From Rhodothermales bacterium (GTDB taxonomy: Bacteria > Bacteroidota > Rhodothermia > Rhodothermales > Bin80): DNA of 37,116 nt. The stretch's first letter is position 1. The number at the start of each line of letters is the position of its first letter. A program made the translations under genes and the position numbers. Below the pieces are notes generated by a model that was not told the origin of the DNA, ran no database searches, and worked only from the letters and a program-made list of their open reading frames with translations. Of the stretch, positions 25,605-34,291 are shown piece after piece. The stretch is from positions 1 through 37,116 of the forward strand of contig JAJECE010000018.1 in NCBI GenBank assembly GCA_022822185.1, given 5' to 3'.

Positions 25605-25903
25605 GATGCTTTCTGATCAATAGATTCCCAGCGGACTTTTGCTTCCAATTCACGCAGATAGTCCTGTTGTTTGGTTTCGTACTCATTGGAAATTGCTTTG
25701 AGTTTTGGGTCAATCACAAGGTGCAAAAACACCGTCATGGCAATTCCAACTGCCAGCATAATATATCCGGATACCTGCAAGAGAATAGCCAATGCCGCTC
25801 CAATCGTAATGAGTACGTAGCATAAAGGGGAGAGGAGGATTGCAATCCAGTCTTCCTTGGTCCATTCGTCGGCTTCGCTGGCCGACCACCTTCGTCGAAT
25901 CAT
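25601..25903 (-). CDS. Small two-helix membrane protein in symporter operon
   Basis: A 100-aa protein with a charged N-terminus (IRRRWSASEADEWTKEDW), two hydrophobic helices (about 20-43 and 45-66) and a charged helical C-terminal tail that may form a coiled coil. Its start overlaps the symporter stop (ATGA at 25900-25903) and its stop overlaps the next tiny gene. Not assigned to a named family; the coupling to the symporter suggests an accessory subunit. Confidence 0.75.
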   Translation of the reverse strand: MIRRRWSASEADEWTKEDWIAILLSPLCYVLITIGAALAILLQVSGYIMLAVGIAMTVFLHLVIDPKLKAISNEYETKQQDYLRELEAKVRWESIDQKAS

Positions 25904-27543
25904 GGGGTATTGGGATATGTGTCAGCAGGGCGGCTGGCTTCTTCTGCGCCCAATGCCGTTTCGCCGTTGACCAGAATTAAGCCGCGACGCATTGCCTCCC
26001 TTCGCACAGGGCCCCACCAGCCGATGGGGCGCGACATTACATAGTAATGAACAAGGTGATCCATAGGTTCAGATTTCGTCAGAAGCGTCACCGGAAAATA
26101 CACCATAGCACCGAGAATCATCAGAATCCAGAACTGCTGATAGTCCAACAGATGCGGGATCAGATTCAGTTCAGGCAAAATCCAGACCACCAGCCAACTG
26201 AATCCCAGGTTGGCGATCCAGGATGAGAGATACCCCCACGCATTAAAGCGCCACCATACGACCTGTAAAATATTCGGAAGCCAGATGCCTGCGGCCATGA
26301 TCCAGAGTGCAAAAATGAGCCAGGAAGTAATGTCTTCCATGATCAGGCCATAGAAGAAAGATCCTAACAGCAGGATTCCAGTGGAGATCCGACCCACCTG
26401 TACGAGCCGCTTTTGACTTGCCTGCGGGTTCACATAATGCTGATATAAATCACGTGTGGCGTACAAAGCACCAAGATTGAGGTGTGATGAAATAGTAGAC
26501 AGATGGATGGCCAGAATCGCGGCAAAAAAGAACCCGAGCATCCCGGCCGGCAGGTAGTCAAACCCGAGGCGGAACCATCCCATCTCGTACTCGCTCTGCT
26601 CCGTAATACCAGGGAAGAGGACGAAGAACGCAAGGATCGCTACCGCCCATACGGAATTTCTGACGAGGCCGAGGATGGTGCCCCACCAGATACTGTAGCT
26701 TGCGTCCCGTACGGTTTTTGCGGATTGAATGCGCTGCGCTTCTACATACCAGTCAATCGTGGTTCCCATCCCAAAGCCGCCCAGAAATGCAATCAGCATC
26801 ATCGTAATAAACCAGGCAATCGGAAAATCTCCCGACCACCATCCGGTAAAAGCAAACGGATTGATGCGGTCCAACTCTCCAAGTACCTCCAGTTTTTCCA
26901 GGATCCCGTTCGGGCCGCCCGCGGTATGGATCCCCCACACGGAGACGATGATAATGACCAGAAATGCGATGACTCCCTGCTGAAAGTCCGCCATGACCAC
27001 GCCCCAGTACCCGGCGGCCAGAACATAGATGGCACAGACGAGCGAGAATACGATTAGTCCAATCCAGGTGGGCCATGCAAACAGGTATTCACATACCCTG
27101 CCCATAGCAATTCCGACCCACCCCAGAACGAACATGTTCATAAAGAACTGCCATCCGGCCATCCAGCCGCGCAGGAGCTCGCTGCCAAGACCGGTGAATC
27201 GTACTACATTCCATTCTGCCTGCGTATAGGCCAGCGAGCGGCGGAAAATCCGGGTGGACACAAATGCACTGATTGCGGCCCAGCCGCAGAAAAACGTATA
27301 CCAGATACCCGCCATGCCGTTTTTGTAGATCACTCCGGTGATCCACATAGGGGTGTCGGTTGCGGTGTGCGTGGCATAGACACTACTGGCCGGCAGCCAC
27401 CAGGGGAGGCCCCGTCCGGCTAGAAAAAAGTCGGATTCTGAGCGCTTGCCGAGCCGATAGAACAGGATGCCGCTACCGACCATCAGCAGCAGAAACAGTC
27501 CGACCCAGAGCCAGTCCAGAAACGTAAATGTCACACTCATCAA
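25900..27543 (-). CDS. Sodium:solute symporter family transporter (sugar-type)
   Basis: A 547-aa inner-membrane transporter of the sodium:solute symporter family with about 13 helices. The family hallmark is SDFFLAGRGLPWWLPASSVYATHTATDTP near residue 40, followed by RIFRRSLAYTQAEW, a glycine-rich GGFGMGTTIDWYVEAQRIQSAK segment, and AILAIHLSTISSHLNLGA in the core. The tryptophan-rich sequence and the downstream position relative to an AGE-type epimerase suggest a sugar substrate such as an amino sugar, a uronate or a disaccharide; the sequence does not decide. It is followed by three small membrane genes that overlap end to end. Confidence 0.92.
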   Translation of the reverse strand: MMSVTFTFLDWLWVGLFLLLMVGSGILFYRLGKRSESDFFLAGRGLPWWLPASSVYATHTATDTPMWITGVIYKNGMAGIWYTFFCGWAAISAFVSTRIFRRSLAYTQAEWNVVRFTGLGSELLRGWMAGWQFFMNMFVLGWVGIAMGRVCEYLFAWPTWIGLIVFSLVCAIYVLAAGYWGVVMADFQQGVIAFLVIIIVSVWGIHTAGGPNGILEKLEVLGELDRINPFAFTGWWSGDFPIAWFITMMLIAFLGGFGMGTTIDWYVEAQRIQSAKTVRDASYSIWWGTILGLVRNSVWAVAILAFFVLFPGITEQSEYEMGWFRLGFDYLPAGMLGFFFAAILAIHLSTISSHLNLGALYATRDLYQHYVNPQASQKRLVQVGRISTGILLLGSFFYGLIMEDITSWLIFALWIMAAGIWLPNILQVVWWRFNAWGYLSSWIANLGFSWLVVWILPELNLIPHLLDYQQFWILMILGAMVYFPVTLLTKSEPMDHLVHYYVMSRPIGWWGPVRREAMRRGLILVNGETALGAEEASRPADTYPNTP

Positions 27544-27586
27544 TAATCGCCGGTTGCAAAGCGCCTATAGAATAAGAAAATAAAAT

Positions 27587-28753
27587 TTAATGTGAACTCT
27601 CCGGCCACTGTCCCAGTAGTTGCCAGCAGAGCCACAGTGTGCGCGGCACATGAAAACATCCCTTGTAGGGCCCTCCCTTGAACCGGTGTGTCAGTCTGCC
27701 TTCACGGTCACAGTAGCCATACCATTCGCCATGTTCCAGATCAATAAAGTGATCGGAAATATAGGTGTCAATCTTTCGAAAGGAGGCCAGATCATCGGGA
27801 TTCCCCGTAGAAGCATAATTGAGCAGGTGTGCATAAAGGGCCTCGGAATGCGGCCACCAGAGTTTCATGGACCACTCCAGTTGAACCGGACTGAAGCCCT
27901 CTGCATCCACAAAGTAGTAGAGTCCGCCATGCTGCTGATCCCATCCAAACGCCTGGGCATCCCGGATCATAGTTTGAGCGAGTGCAGTCATGCTTGAAGC
28001 CTGAGCTTTGGAGGCGATATGCTGGATAAACCATCCGGCTTCAATCACATGTCCAGGGTTCATCAGGCGCCCGTTGGGACCGTCTAGTTGACGGCCGTTC
28101 GGAGAGATGAATTCAAACGTACGGTTGCCCTGTACATGGAGTCGGATGCGCTTAAAGCAGTCATTGATCTCGGAGGAGCAGTCTGTATCCACCATCACTT
28201 CATCAATCAGATTGAGCAGCATCATGGGGACGGCAAGCATTTGAGCGGGGGCTGCACCGGAAAGGGCAGGGCGGCCAACCTTGGACCAGTTGTAGGCCCA
28301 GTCCCAGATTTGCTCCACCCTCCGTGCGGCTTCATGGACATGTGCAGCGTGATCAATTGCACGACCATATTCGGACAACGCCATGGCATAGAAGCATTCG
28401 GTAAATATTTTGCGCTGCTGATAGATCGGCCGGCCATCACAGGCAAGCGAAAAATAAACGCGTCCATCCGGGCGCAGGGCATGGTTGATTAAAAAATTCA
28501 TGCCGCTTTCAGCAATGGAGCGCCAGGATGGACGTGCTTCCACCATGCGGTACAGTTTGCTGAACATCCAGACCTGCCGGGCCTGCAACCAGATGTGCTT
28601 GGTCGTATCGTAAACGGTGCCATCCCGGTCCAGATTATTAAAGTGTCCTCCATGGACGGGATCCGGGGAATATCGCTCCCAAAACGGAAGCACACGCTCA
28701 AACAGTTCGTGTTCGTAGCGCAGCCGTAATTGCTCTCGTTTCTGCCTGGTCAT
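27587..28753 (-). CDS. AGE family epimerase/isomerase (N-acylglucosamine 2-epimerase-like)
   Basis: A 388-aa (alpha/alpha)6-barrel enzyme. Conserved family segments are FWERYSPDPVHGGHFNNLDRDG at the N-terminus, KHIWLQARQVWMFSKLY, GRVYFSLACDGRPIYQQRKIFTECF, NPGHVIEAGWF with the barrel histidine, WDQQHGGLYYFVD, KLWWPHSEALYA and YCDREGRLTHRFKGGPYKGCFHVPRTLW. The family epimerises GlcNAc/ManNAc or isomerises free sugars such as mannose and cellobiose. All core histidines (HGG, H in NPGH, WPHSE, FHVPR) appear present. It is 43 bp upstream of the symporter gene and probably in one operon, so it likely converts the imported sugar. Exact substrate open. Confidence 0.9.
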   Translation of the reverse strand: MTRQKREQLRLRYEHELFERVLPFWERYSPDPVHGGHFNNLDRDGTVYDTTKHIWLQARQVWMFSKLYRMVEARPSWRSIAESGMNFLINHALRPDGRVYFSLACDGRPIYQQRKIFTECFYAMALSEYGRAIDHAAHVHEAARRVEQIWDWAYNWSKVGRPALSGAAPAQMLAVPMMLLNLIDEVMVDTDCSSEINDCFKRIRLHVQGNRTFEFISPNGRQLDGPNGRLMNPGHVIEAGWFIQHIASKAQASSMTALAQTMIRDAQAFGWDQQHGGLYYFVDAEGFSPVQLEWSMKLWWPHSEALYAHLLNYASTGNPDDLASFRKIDTYISDHFIDLEHGEWYGYCDREGRLTHRFKGGPYKGCFHVPRTLWLCWQLLGQWPESSH

Positions 28754-28813
28754 GGTCGGTGCATAAAATAATCTGTTAATTCACTAATTTAGCAATCTGA
28801 ATTGGCCTAACCA

Positions 28814-28821
28814 TACTTTTG
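28814..28821 (+). promoter_or_regulatory. Possible Bacteroidota-type -7 element
   Basis: TACTTTTG fits the TAnnTTTG consensus and lies 9 bp before the isomerase ATG. No TTG is seen at the expected -33 spacing, and the leader would be very short, so support is weak. Confidence 0.25.
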
Positions 28822-28830
28822 AACGAAATC

Positions 28831-29766
28831 ATGACAGACCGACGTAAATTTTTGCAAACTGCGGCAATTGCCGTGACGGGACTGACTGCGGTGCCTGCAG
28901 TGGCCTCCGGTTCCGTTAAAACCAACCGGCCCAATCCGATTGGCGTGTCCACCTACTCATTCTGGCGGTTTAACGGTCCAAAGGAGGACTATCCGATTGA
29001 GACCTGTATTGATCAGGCAGCAGCGATGGGGTTCGACGGGATAGAGTTACTTCATATACAGATGGCATCTGAGGAGCCGGACTATCTGCAGGGGCTGAAG
29101 CGCCGGGCATTTGTCAATGGCCTGGATCTCATGGGATTCTCTACACATCAGGGATTTGTATCACCGGATGCAGAGGAGCGGCAGCACAATATCAACGAGA
29201 CGATTCGGCAGATTGAACTCTGTTACGAGCTTGGAATCCCCACCATGCGCCTCAATACCGGAAGATGGGGTACATCCGAATCTTTCACTGCATTGATGGA
29301 TAATCGCGGGATTGAACCGCCGCTGGAAGGGTATACCGACGAAGAGGCGTTTGTCTGGGTGATTGATGCCATTGAACGATTGATCCCGAAAGCCAGGCAG
29401 TGCGGAGTACTTCTTGGGTTGGAGAACCACTGGGGGCTTGGGCGTACCCCCGAAGGTGTCCTCAGGATCGTAGAAGCGATTGATTCTCCGTGGCTGAAAG
29501 TCACGCTGGATACGGGGAATTTTTTGGAAGACCCGTATGATAAACTAGAGATGCTGGCACCGCATACCATCTTGATGCAGGCGAAGACCTATTACGGAGG
29601 CGGCACCTGGTATACGCTGGATTTGGACTATCCGCGCATTGCAGGAATCATGCGCCGGCACAATTATGCCGGATATGTTTCACTGGAATTTGAGGGCAAA
29701 GAGAGTGAGAAAACTGCAATCCCGAAGAGCCTGGAACTTCTCCGAAGTGCATTCAGCGAAGTCTAA
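28831..29766 (+). CDS. Sugar phosphate isomerase/epimerase family protein with Tat-type leader
   Basis: A 311-aa xylose-isomerase-like TIM barrel. The N-terminus MTDRRKFLQTAAIAVTG, followed by a hydrophobic stretch and AVASG, is a twin-arginine-type signal, so the enzyme is probably exported folded. Barrel features are PIGVSTYSFW, GFDGIELLHIQM, ELGIPTMRLNTG, GVLLGLENHWG (metal-ligand glutamate), LKVTLDTGNF (aspartate) and GYVSLEFEGKE (glutamate). Related proteins in planctomycetes and Bacteroidota act on keto-sugars or inositols in the periplasm. The start at 28831 is preferred over an upstream TTG (28819). It is divergent from the epimerase/symporter operon and may share regulation with it. 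Confidence 0.88.
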   Translation: MTDRRKFLQTAAIAVTGLTAVPAVASGSVKTNRPNPIGVSTYSFWRFNGPKEDYPIETCIDQAAAMGFDGIELLHIQMASEEPDYLQGLKRRAFVNGLDLMGFSTHQGFVSPDAEERQHNINETIRQIELCYELGIPTMRLNTGRWGTSESFTALMDNRGIEPPLEGYTDEEAFVWVIDAIERLIPKARQCGVLLGLENHWGLGRTPEGVLRIVEAIDSPWLKVTLDTGNFLEDPYDKLEMLAPHTILMQAKTYYGGGTWYTLDLDYPRIAGIMRRHNYAGYVSLEFEGKESEKTAIPKSLELLRSAFSEV

Positions 29767-30023
29767 GATCAGACTTCATCCGCTAGTTGACACGATACTG
29801 ACAGCACGGGGACCGGTGAGTCCAGAGCAGTGTACAGGTGCACCCGGTGCCCGCCACTCTGCTGTTCACAGCGAAGCGGCAGGAGTGATTTCTCTGGAAT
29901 TCAGGTTGAGTACCCGAGCGTGGATCGGAGTATCAGTCAACGAGGATTGAAATAACCGGTCTTGGTATCAGACAGGTTGAGGAGGACCTGCGGGGAAGTA
30001 TGATCTACAGTCCAGACGGGCCG

Positions 30024-30070
30024 AACACACCTGCTGAACGGATCCCGGAGAGGTCAGCGGGTGTGTTTTT
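30024..30070 (+). terminator. Strong intrinsic terminator
   Basis: Arms 30024-30037 (AACACACCTGCTGA) and 30054-30067 (TCAGCGGGTGTGTT) pair over 14 bp with one G-U, around a 16-base loop, and are followed by a T-tract to 30070. The T-tract makes it a plus-strand terminator. It lies 258 bp after the isomerase stop, unusually far. Confidence 0.75.
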
Positions 30071-30227
30071 CAAGAAAAACAGACAACATGTGTCGGACAC
30101 CGTGGTAGGGGAATCTGACATGTAAACACATTTCCGAGGTCACAGAAGGAATCCTGGATGAGTATGCTACGCTATAAAGAGCCGCGGGGCAACAGCAATC
30201 ACTGCTATTGCACGAAACTGATGTCCC

Positions 30228-30252
30228 CCTGCCTGCACGGATGCAGGACAGG
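30228..30252. other. Hairpin downstream of the cold-shock gene
   Basis: CCTGCCTGCA (30228-30237) pairs with TGCAGGACAGG (30242-30252) over 10 bp with one bulged A and a CGGA loop. It lies 22 bp after the cold-shock stop on the minus strand. There is no T-tract, so it may stabilise the mRNA 3' end or be a weak terminator. Confidence 0.4.
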
Positions 30253-30274
30253 AAGAAGGGAAATAATGGTCCTC

Positions 30275-30487
30275 CTAGAGAGGGTCCACATTTTGTGCCT
30301 GAAACCCCTTGTTTCCCCGGGTCACAGCAAACTCTACTCGCTGGCCTTCATCAAGCGACTTGTAGCCGTCCTTGTTGACTTCCGAGTAATGAACGAATAC
30401 ATCCTTCTCCCCACTGTCCCTCTGAATAAAGCCGTAGCCCTTATCAGAATTGAACCATTTCACCGTTCCTTGTTCACGATCTTGCAT
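30275..30487 (-). CDS. Cold-shock domain protein (CspA family)
   Basis: A 70-aa single cold-shock domain with the RNA-binding motifs RNP1 (KGYGFI, in [14 protein letters not shown]) and RNP2 (VFVHYS), and the usual EGQRVEF and GFQAQNV segments. It binds single-stranded RNA/DNA and acts as an RNA chaperone. Length is typical of CspA proteins. It has a leader of about 80-110 bases before the ATG if the promoter at 30569-30601 is used, in line with the long leaders common for csp genes. It is a stand-alone gene. Confidence 0.95.
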   Translation of the reverse strand: MQDREQGTVKWFNSDKGYGFIQRDSGEKDVFVHYSEVNKDGYKSLDEGQRVEFAVTRGNKGFQAQNVDPL

Positions 30488-30568
30488 TAACGCTGTGTCT
30501 TTCGACGTTTGATAAATTGAAGTTGACTAACAATTCGGATCTTCACATTTGAGGCCCGAAAACAAGGG

Positions 30569-30601
30569 TTTATACGGAGTTTTCCGGCAGGGGTGCGTCA
30601 A
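30569..30601 (-). promoter_or_regulatory. Possible promoter of the cold-shock gene
   Basis: On the minus strand TTGACG (30601-30596) is followed 21 bases later by TATAAA (30574-30569). The boxes match sigma70-like elements, but the spacing is longer than the usual 17, so the call is tentative. It would give a leader of roughly 75 bases. Confidence 0.3.
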
Positions 30602-30670
30602 AAAGGGGCAAATTGTGTGGAGATTCTATGAAGAATTAAAGGATAATTAAAGGATTCAAATGCCGTTATT

Positions 30671-31657
30671 TCAACCGTCCCGGTCCAGACAGGGTTCGGG
30701 AGGTAACTGACAGTCGGGAATATTCTGGGGTCCGAATGAGCATGGACCTGCCGTACGGTAGCCGATACTGCCCAAAATTGCTCCTGTCGGGATCCAGGCA
30801 GTGGTGACCGTATAGCCCCCTCCAAAGAAGCCATATCCATTTTCAACATTTGAAAAGGTACCGGGCTCAATCAGAAGGTCTGGATCAAATGAATCATTCG
30901 GAGGCGCCCATTGCGCATCCGCGGCTAAAAACCGGAAATAAATGCGCCGCAGTGCAATGTGGTCCGGCGAGAGGCAGCTGAGTTCAAACTCCTCCTGCAC
31001 AAGGGCAAAATCGTCACGCAGATTGATTTCGTAGCGCCACCCATCCTCAAGGGGCTCTTCTTTTCCAGAATAGGAGACCTCCACGGGAAGCAGGACCGCA
31101 GGCGGTGTGGTGGATCCCGGTGGCCATGGATTGGCGGGGGGCAGTGTAATGGCATCGTAGGTTACCGTTACATCGACCAGTCTGGGCGGTTTTCCATGAA
31201 TATGAACGGGAACGATGACGCGGTCACGTTCATCAATCAGTTCCACCTCAACGGGGGGCGGGATGGTGACTTCCGCGCTGGATTCTTCTCCATCGGAGCG
31301 CCGCACAGAAAGACGGTAGCTGTGTTCATATCTGGCCCGGAATTCCGCTTCAAAGACATGCCCCACAGAACTGTCACGGTAGACAATTTCACGATTCACC
31401 CATTTGTATTCCTCGCCGGTGGTCAGGTTTTTTGAGGAAACGACTGCGTCAAGGGGGCCCGAATGATCAACCCCTAAGCGATCTTCAATGGAGAACACAC
31501 GAACCCGCTGAATATCGGCGTGGGCATCCAGATATCCCCACAGGGTGAAGGGGCGATCCTCCCCGATAATTGGATCAATGGATTGCTCACAACTGCTCAG
31601 GACAATCGCCATGCTCAGCAGGATCACGCCAGTGGAAGCGAAATAAATACGGAACAT
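30671..31657 (-). CDS. DUF4249 family outer-membrane-associated lipoprotein
   Basis: A 328-aa lipoprotein with a signal peptide ending in VLSSC (cysteine at about residue 23). It shows the same DUF4249 blocks as the protein at 8845: FTLWGYLDAHADIQRVRVFSI near the N-terminus, TIPPPVEVELID in the middle, and IEPGTFSNVENGYGFFGGGYT in the C-terminal part. The C-terminal tail is richer in cysteine and proline than its paralog. The start is the ATG at 31657, which overlaps the receptor stop by one base (TGATG); a TTG one codon earlier is less likely. It presumably works with the TonB receptor encoded upstream. Confidence 0.85.
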   Translation of the reverse strand: MFRIYFASTGVILLSMAIVLSSCEQSIDPIIGEDRPFTLWGYLDAHADIQRVRVFSIEDRLGVDHSGPLDAVVSSKNLTTGEEYKWVNREIVYRDSSVGHVFEAEFRARYEHSYRLSVRRSDGEESSAEVTIPPPVEVELIDERDRVIVPVHIHGKPPRLVDVTVTYDAITLPPANPWPPGSTTPPAVLLPVEVSYSGKEEPLEDGWRYEINLRDDFALVQEEFELSCLSPDHIALRRIYFRFLAADAQWAPPNDSFDPDLLIEPGTFSNVENGYGFFGGGYTVTTAWIPTGAILGSIGYRTAGPCSFGPQNIPDCQLPPEPCLDRDG

Positions 31658-33903
31658 CAAAATTCAAACTTTATGCCGGCGGTCGGAATAATGGGTAACT
31701 GATTATTTCGCTCTGCCGTAAAGACATCAAGCGAAAAGATATTACTCCGGTTATAGACATTGATCACTCCGGCCTGGATGGTGACGAACGAATCGTCACG
31801 GTACTGGAATATGCGATCCATCGACAGATCCAGGCGGTGATAGCTTGGCAGCAGGCCTTCGTAGGGGCGGTCATAAATAACCCGGGCCGTGCCGGGCTCT
31901 GTGGATACGTCCACCGGTCCGTCCATGAGCACAAAGCCGTCAAATCCGCGGATCCGGCTGTAAGGCAGCCCGCTCCCGAAATTCCATCGGGCGCTGAAGT
32001 CGATGTTTTTCCATGTAAAACTCAGGAGCGCATTGATCTGATGCCGGCGGTCGTGCGGGGGGCGGTACCGAACCTCATTGGACCCAAACCAGACAGGGAG
32101 CGTCTCCTGCATTGCGTTATACTCAACCGAGGACAGACCGTAATTGACAAATCCATAGAAATGATCCCGTTGCAGCTCCATTCTCAAATCAATTCCCATT
32201 GCACGTCCGGATGCCTCCTGCAGGCGTGTGGTAAACCGCGGGAAGGCTGTCCATTCGGAGACAAACAGGTTGGAAAAATGCTTATAGAACAGTTCGGCAG
32301 ATAGATTGAGTCCCGGACGCGGTGAGATGCTGTAGCCAAGCAGGGCGTGAATGGAATTCGGGAGGCTCCCGGTGGGGGATCCCGTCCATGCGGTGAACAC
32401 ATTCGTTGCATCCCGGCGGTCATTGAGTCCAACCATTTCCTGACGGTAGAGTCCGCCTGCAATGCTGAACCGGTGGGACCCCAACTCATAGAGTACACGC
32501 AGGCGCGGTTCAAAGTGAAACCCCTGATCTCCAAGAAATTCAGCAATTAATCCAAAACGCCCCCTCAGGCTTGGTGTAAAACGGATCTCAGGCTCAAAGT
32601 AGGCACCGGTGGACAGGATTCGATCACTGCTGAAATCCAGATTCTGAAATAACCCGTCCAGGCTTGCGTCCAGTCTCGGGGCACGCAGGTAGAATCCCCA
32701 GTCAACATTTGTACGCCGGCCGTAATTCGTCAGGTTAACGGTCAGATTAAATCCCTCAATCGCACTGGAGCGATCCGGCTCCTCGCTCGGTCCCCTCTCC
32801 ATATTCAGGATGGATACCGAAAAGAGGACCTCCCCCAGCATCGGCAGGCCCGGCGGCACCACCAGCCAGCGGGCACCGTAGGCCGTATTGTGCCAGCGAA
32901 TTTCATCACTGTCTGGATTTACGGTATCCAGTGTACCTTGATCATACGTGTGAATTGCACTGACCGAAGCCTGGTGGCTGTCATTGATCGTCCAGTGGAC
33001 TTTGCCAAAGAAGTCACCAAAGGTATACGGAACGGGTTGATCAATATAACTGGAGGCGACCCGCTCAATGGTTGAGGCCCGGCCCGAAAATAAATAGGAC
33101 ATACGTCCACGTTTGACCGGTCCTTCCAGGATCCCCATGCTGACAAAGGGGGCAAAAGAGAAGGTTCTGCGTGATTCCTGCAGGTTGCCGTTGCGCGTAT
33201 GCACATCAATGACCGATGACATCCGGCCGGAATACTTGCTGCTGAAAGCACCGGCGTGTATATCTGCATTGCGCAGTATGTCCGATGAAAAAGCGGAATA
33301 AAACCCAAGGATGTGGAAAGGCTGATAGATGTACATCCCATCCAGAAGCGCAAGGTTATGGGATGGTTCGCCGCCACGTATAAACACCTGTCCTCCCCGG
33401 TCGCCAATCGAAACGACTCCCGGCATGGCCGACAGATAGGAGACCAGGTCTCCTGAGACATCAGGCGTGGGAACCAGATCTACATCGGCGGGCCGGACGG
33501 TTTGTACACCGGCTGCAACCATTGCGCCCCCTTCACGCTCTCCTTCCACGACGACTGCATCCAGTTCCGCACCGATGCGAAGCATGATGGAAAGCTGTTC
33601 TACCTGATCTTCGGCCAGATCCAGGGTATCCGCAAAGGTTTCGTAGCCAATGAAAGATGCCTGCAGGAACCAGCGCCCCGGCTGCAGGCGGACCACAATA
33701 AAAAACCCATCATCATTTGCCACACCTCCCCGCAAATTTCCTGTTGCATCACGCAGGGCAATATTCACACCCTGGAGTGGCTGCCCGTCGGATGCATCCG
33801 TTACAAATCCACGAACGGTTGCCGTTTGTGCGTTGATCGGCTGGACGCAAACGAGAATGAGGGCAATAGCGAAGAGTACGCTGCATCGTCGCAGCAAAGC
33901 CAT
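31657..33903 (-). CDS. TonB-dependent receptor with carboxypeptidase-regulatory-like domain
   Basis: A 748-aa outer-membrane receptor and paralog of the one at 9745. Signal peptide (about 1-25, ending INAQ), CarboxypepD_reg-like domain (TATVRGFVTDASDGQPLQGV, to about 115), plug (SGDLVSYLSAMPGVVSIGDRGGQ, FIRGGEPSHNLALLDGMYIYQPFH) and a barrel ending LPIIPTAGIKFEF. The start at 33903 (MALLRRCSVLF) is chosen because it gives a proper signal peptide; an open frame to 33990 overlaps the SufT-like gene. It follows the SUF operon by 52 bp in the same direction, so it may be co-transcribed with iron-sulfur assembly genes. That could hint at an iron-related ligand, but nothing in the protein proves it. 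Confidence 0.92.
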   Translation of the reverse strand: MALLRRCSVLFAIALILVCVQPINAQTATVRGFVTDASDGQPLQGVNIALRDATGNLRGGVANDDGFFIVVRLQPGRWFLQASFIGYETFADTLDLAEDQVEQLSIMLRIGAELDAVVVEGEREGGAMVAAGVQTVRPADVDLVPTPDVSGDLVSYLSAMPGVVSIGDRGGQVFIRGGEPSHNLALLDGMYIYQPFHILGFYSAFSSDILRNADIHAGAFSSKYSGRMSSVIDVHTRNGNLQESRRTFSFAPFVSMGILEGPVKRGRMSYLFSGRASTIERVASSYIDQPVPYTFGDFFGKVHWTINDSHQASVSAIHTYDQGTLDTVNPDSDEIRWHNTAYGARWLVVPPGLPMLGEVLFSVSILNMERGPSEEPDRSSAIEGFNLTVNLTNYGRRTNVDWGFYLRAPRLDASLDGLFQNLDFSSDRILSTGAYFEPEIRFTPSLRGRFGLIAEFLGDQGFHFEPRLRVLYELGSHRFSIAGGLYRQEMVGLNDRRDATNVFTAWTGSPTGSLPNSIHALLGYSISPRPGLNLSAELFYKHFSNLFVSEWTAFPRFTTRLQEASGRAMGIDLRMELQRDHFYGFVNYGLSSVEYNAMQETLPVWFGSNEVRYRPPHDRRHQINALLSFTWKNIDFSARWNFGSGLPYSRIRGFDGFVLMDGPVDVSTEPGTARVIYDRPYEGLLPSYHRLDLSMDRIFQYRDDSFVTIQAGVINVYNRSNIFSLDVFTAERNNQLPIIPTAGIKFEF

Positions 33904-33955
33904 TGCCGGGAGTTGTACGTGTTCTTTGGATGTGCAGGGAATAAAGTTGCGGGAA

Positions 33956-34291
33956 CTACAGGAAGCCGAGTTCGAGTTTTGCCTCATCACTCATCATGTC
34001 AATCGTAAAGGGAGGGTCAAAGGTCAGTTCCACATGTGCATCGGTCACCCCTTCGGTAAGCATCACCACGGACTCAACCTGACTGGGAAGGCTGTCTGCC
34101 ACCGGGCAGTTTGGAGTGGTTAAGGTCATCGTAACGAATGCCCGGTCATCGCTGTCAAGCCGGACCTTATAGATGAGTCCTAGATCATAGACATTGACCG
34201 GAATCTCCGGATCGTAGACCTGCCGGATGGATTCAATGATTTCGTCCGCTAATCCGTCCGTTTTTGAATGGTTAATCACTTCGCAGTTCAT
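33956..34291 (-). CDS. sufT: SufT/MIP18-type (DUF59) iron-sulfur assembly protein
   Basis: A 111-aa DUF59/MIP18-like protein with the family signature DPEIPVNVYDLGLIY (about 27-41) and MTLTTPNCPVADSLPSQVE (about 75-93), which includes the conserved cysteine. Members of this group help mature or deliver Fe-S clusters. It overlaps the SufS-SufE stop by four bases (ATGA), placing it firmly in the SUF operon. The size is typical of the family. Confidence 0.9.
   Translation of the reverse strand: MNCEVINHSKTDGLADEIIESIRQVYDPEIPVNVYDLGLIYKVRLDSDDRAFVTMTLTTPNCPVADSLPSQVESVVMLTEGVTDAHVELTFDPPFTIDMMSDEAKLELGFL

Larger units (their letters stand above)
29767..30274. other. Structured intergenic region without CDS
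   Basis: About 500 bp between the isomerase stop and the cold-shock gene end. Several potential hairpins are visible, including 30085-30122 (arms ACATGT and ACATGT), besides the strong terminator at 30024-30070 and the hairpin at 30228-30252. No protein-coding frame looks genuine. It may encode a small RNA or be a long 3' untranslated region. Confidence 0.45.

Noticed and set aside
26503..27057. A 184-codon plus-strand frame opposite the second symporter
   Set aside because: Shadow of the symporter gene, low-complexity charged sequence and no recognisable features.
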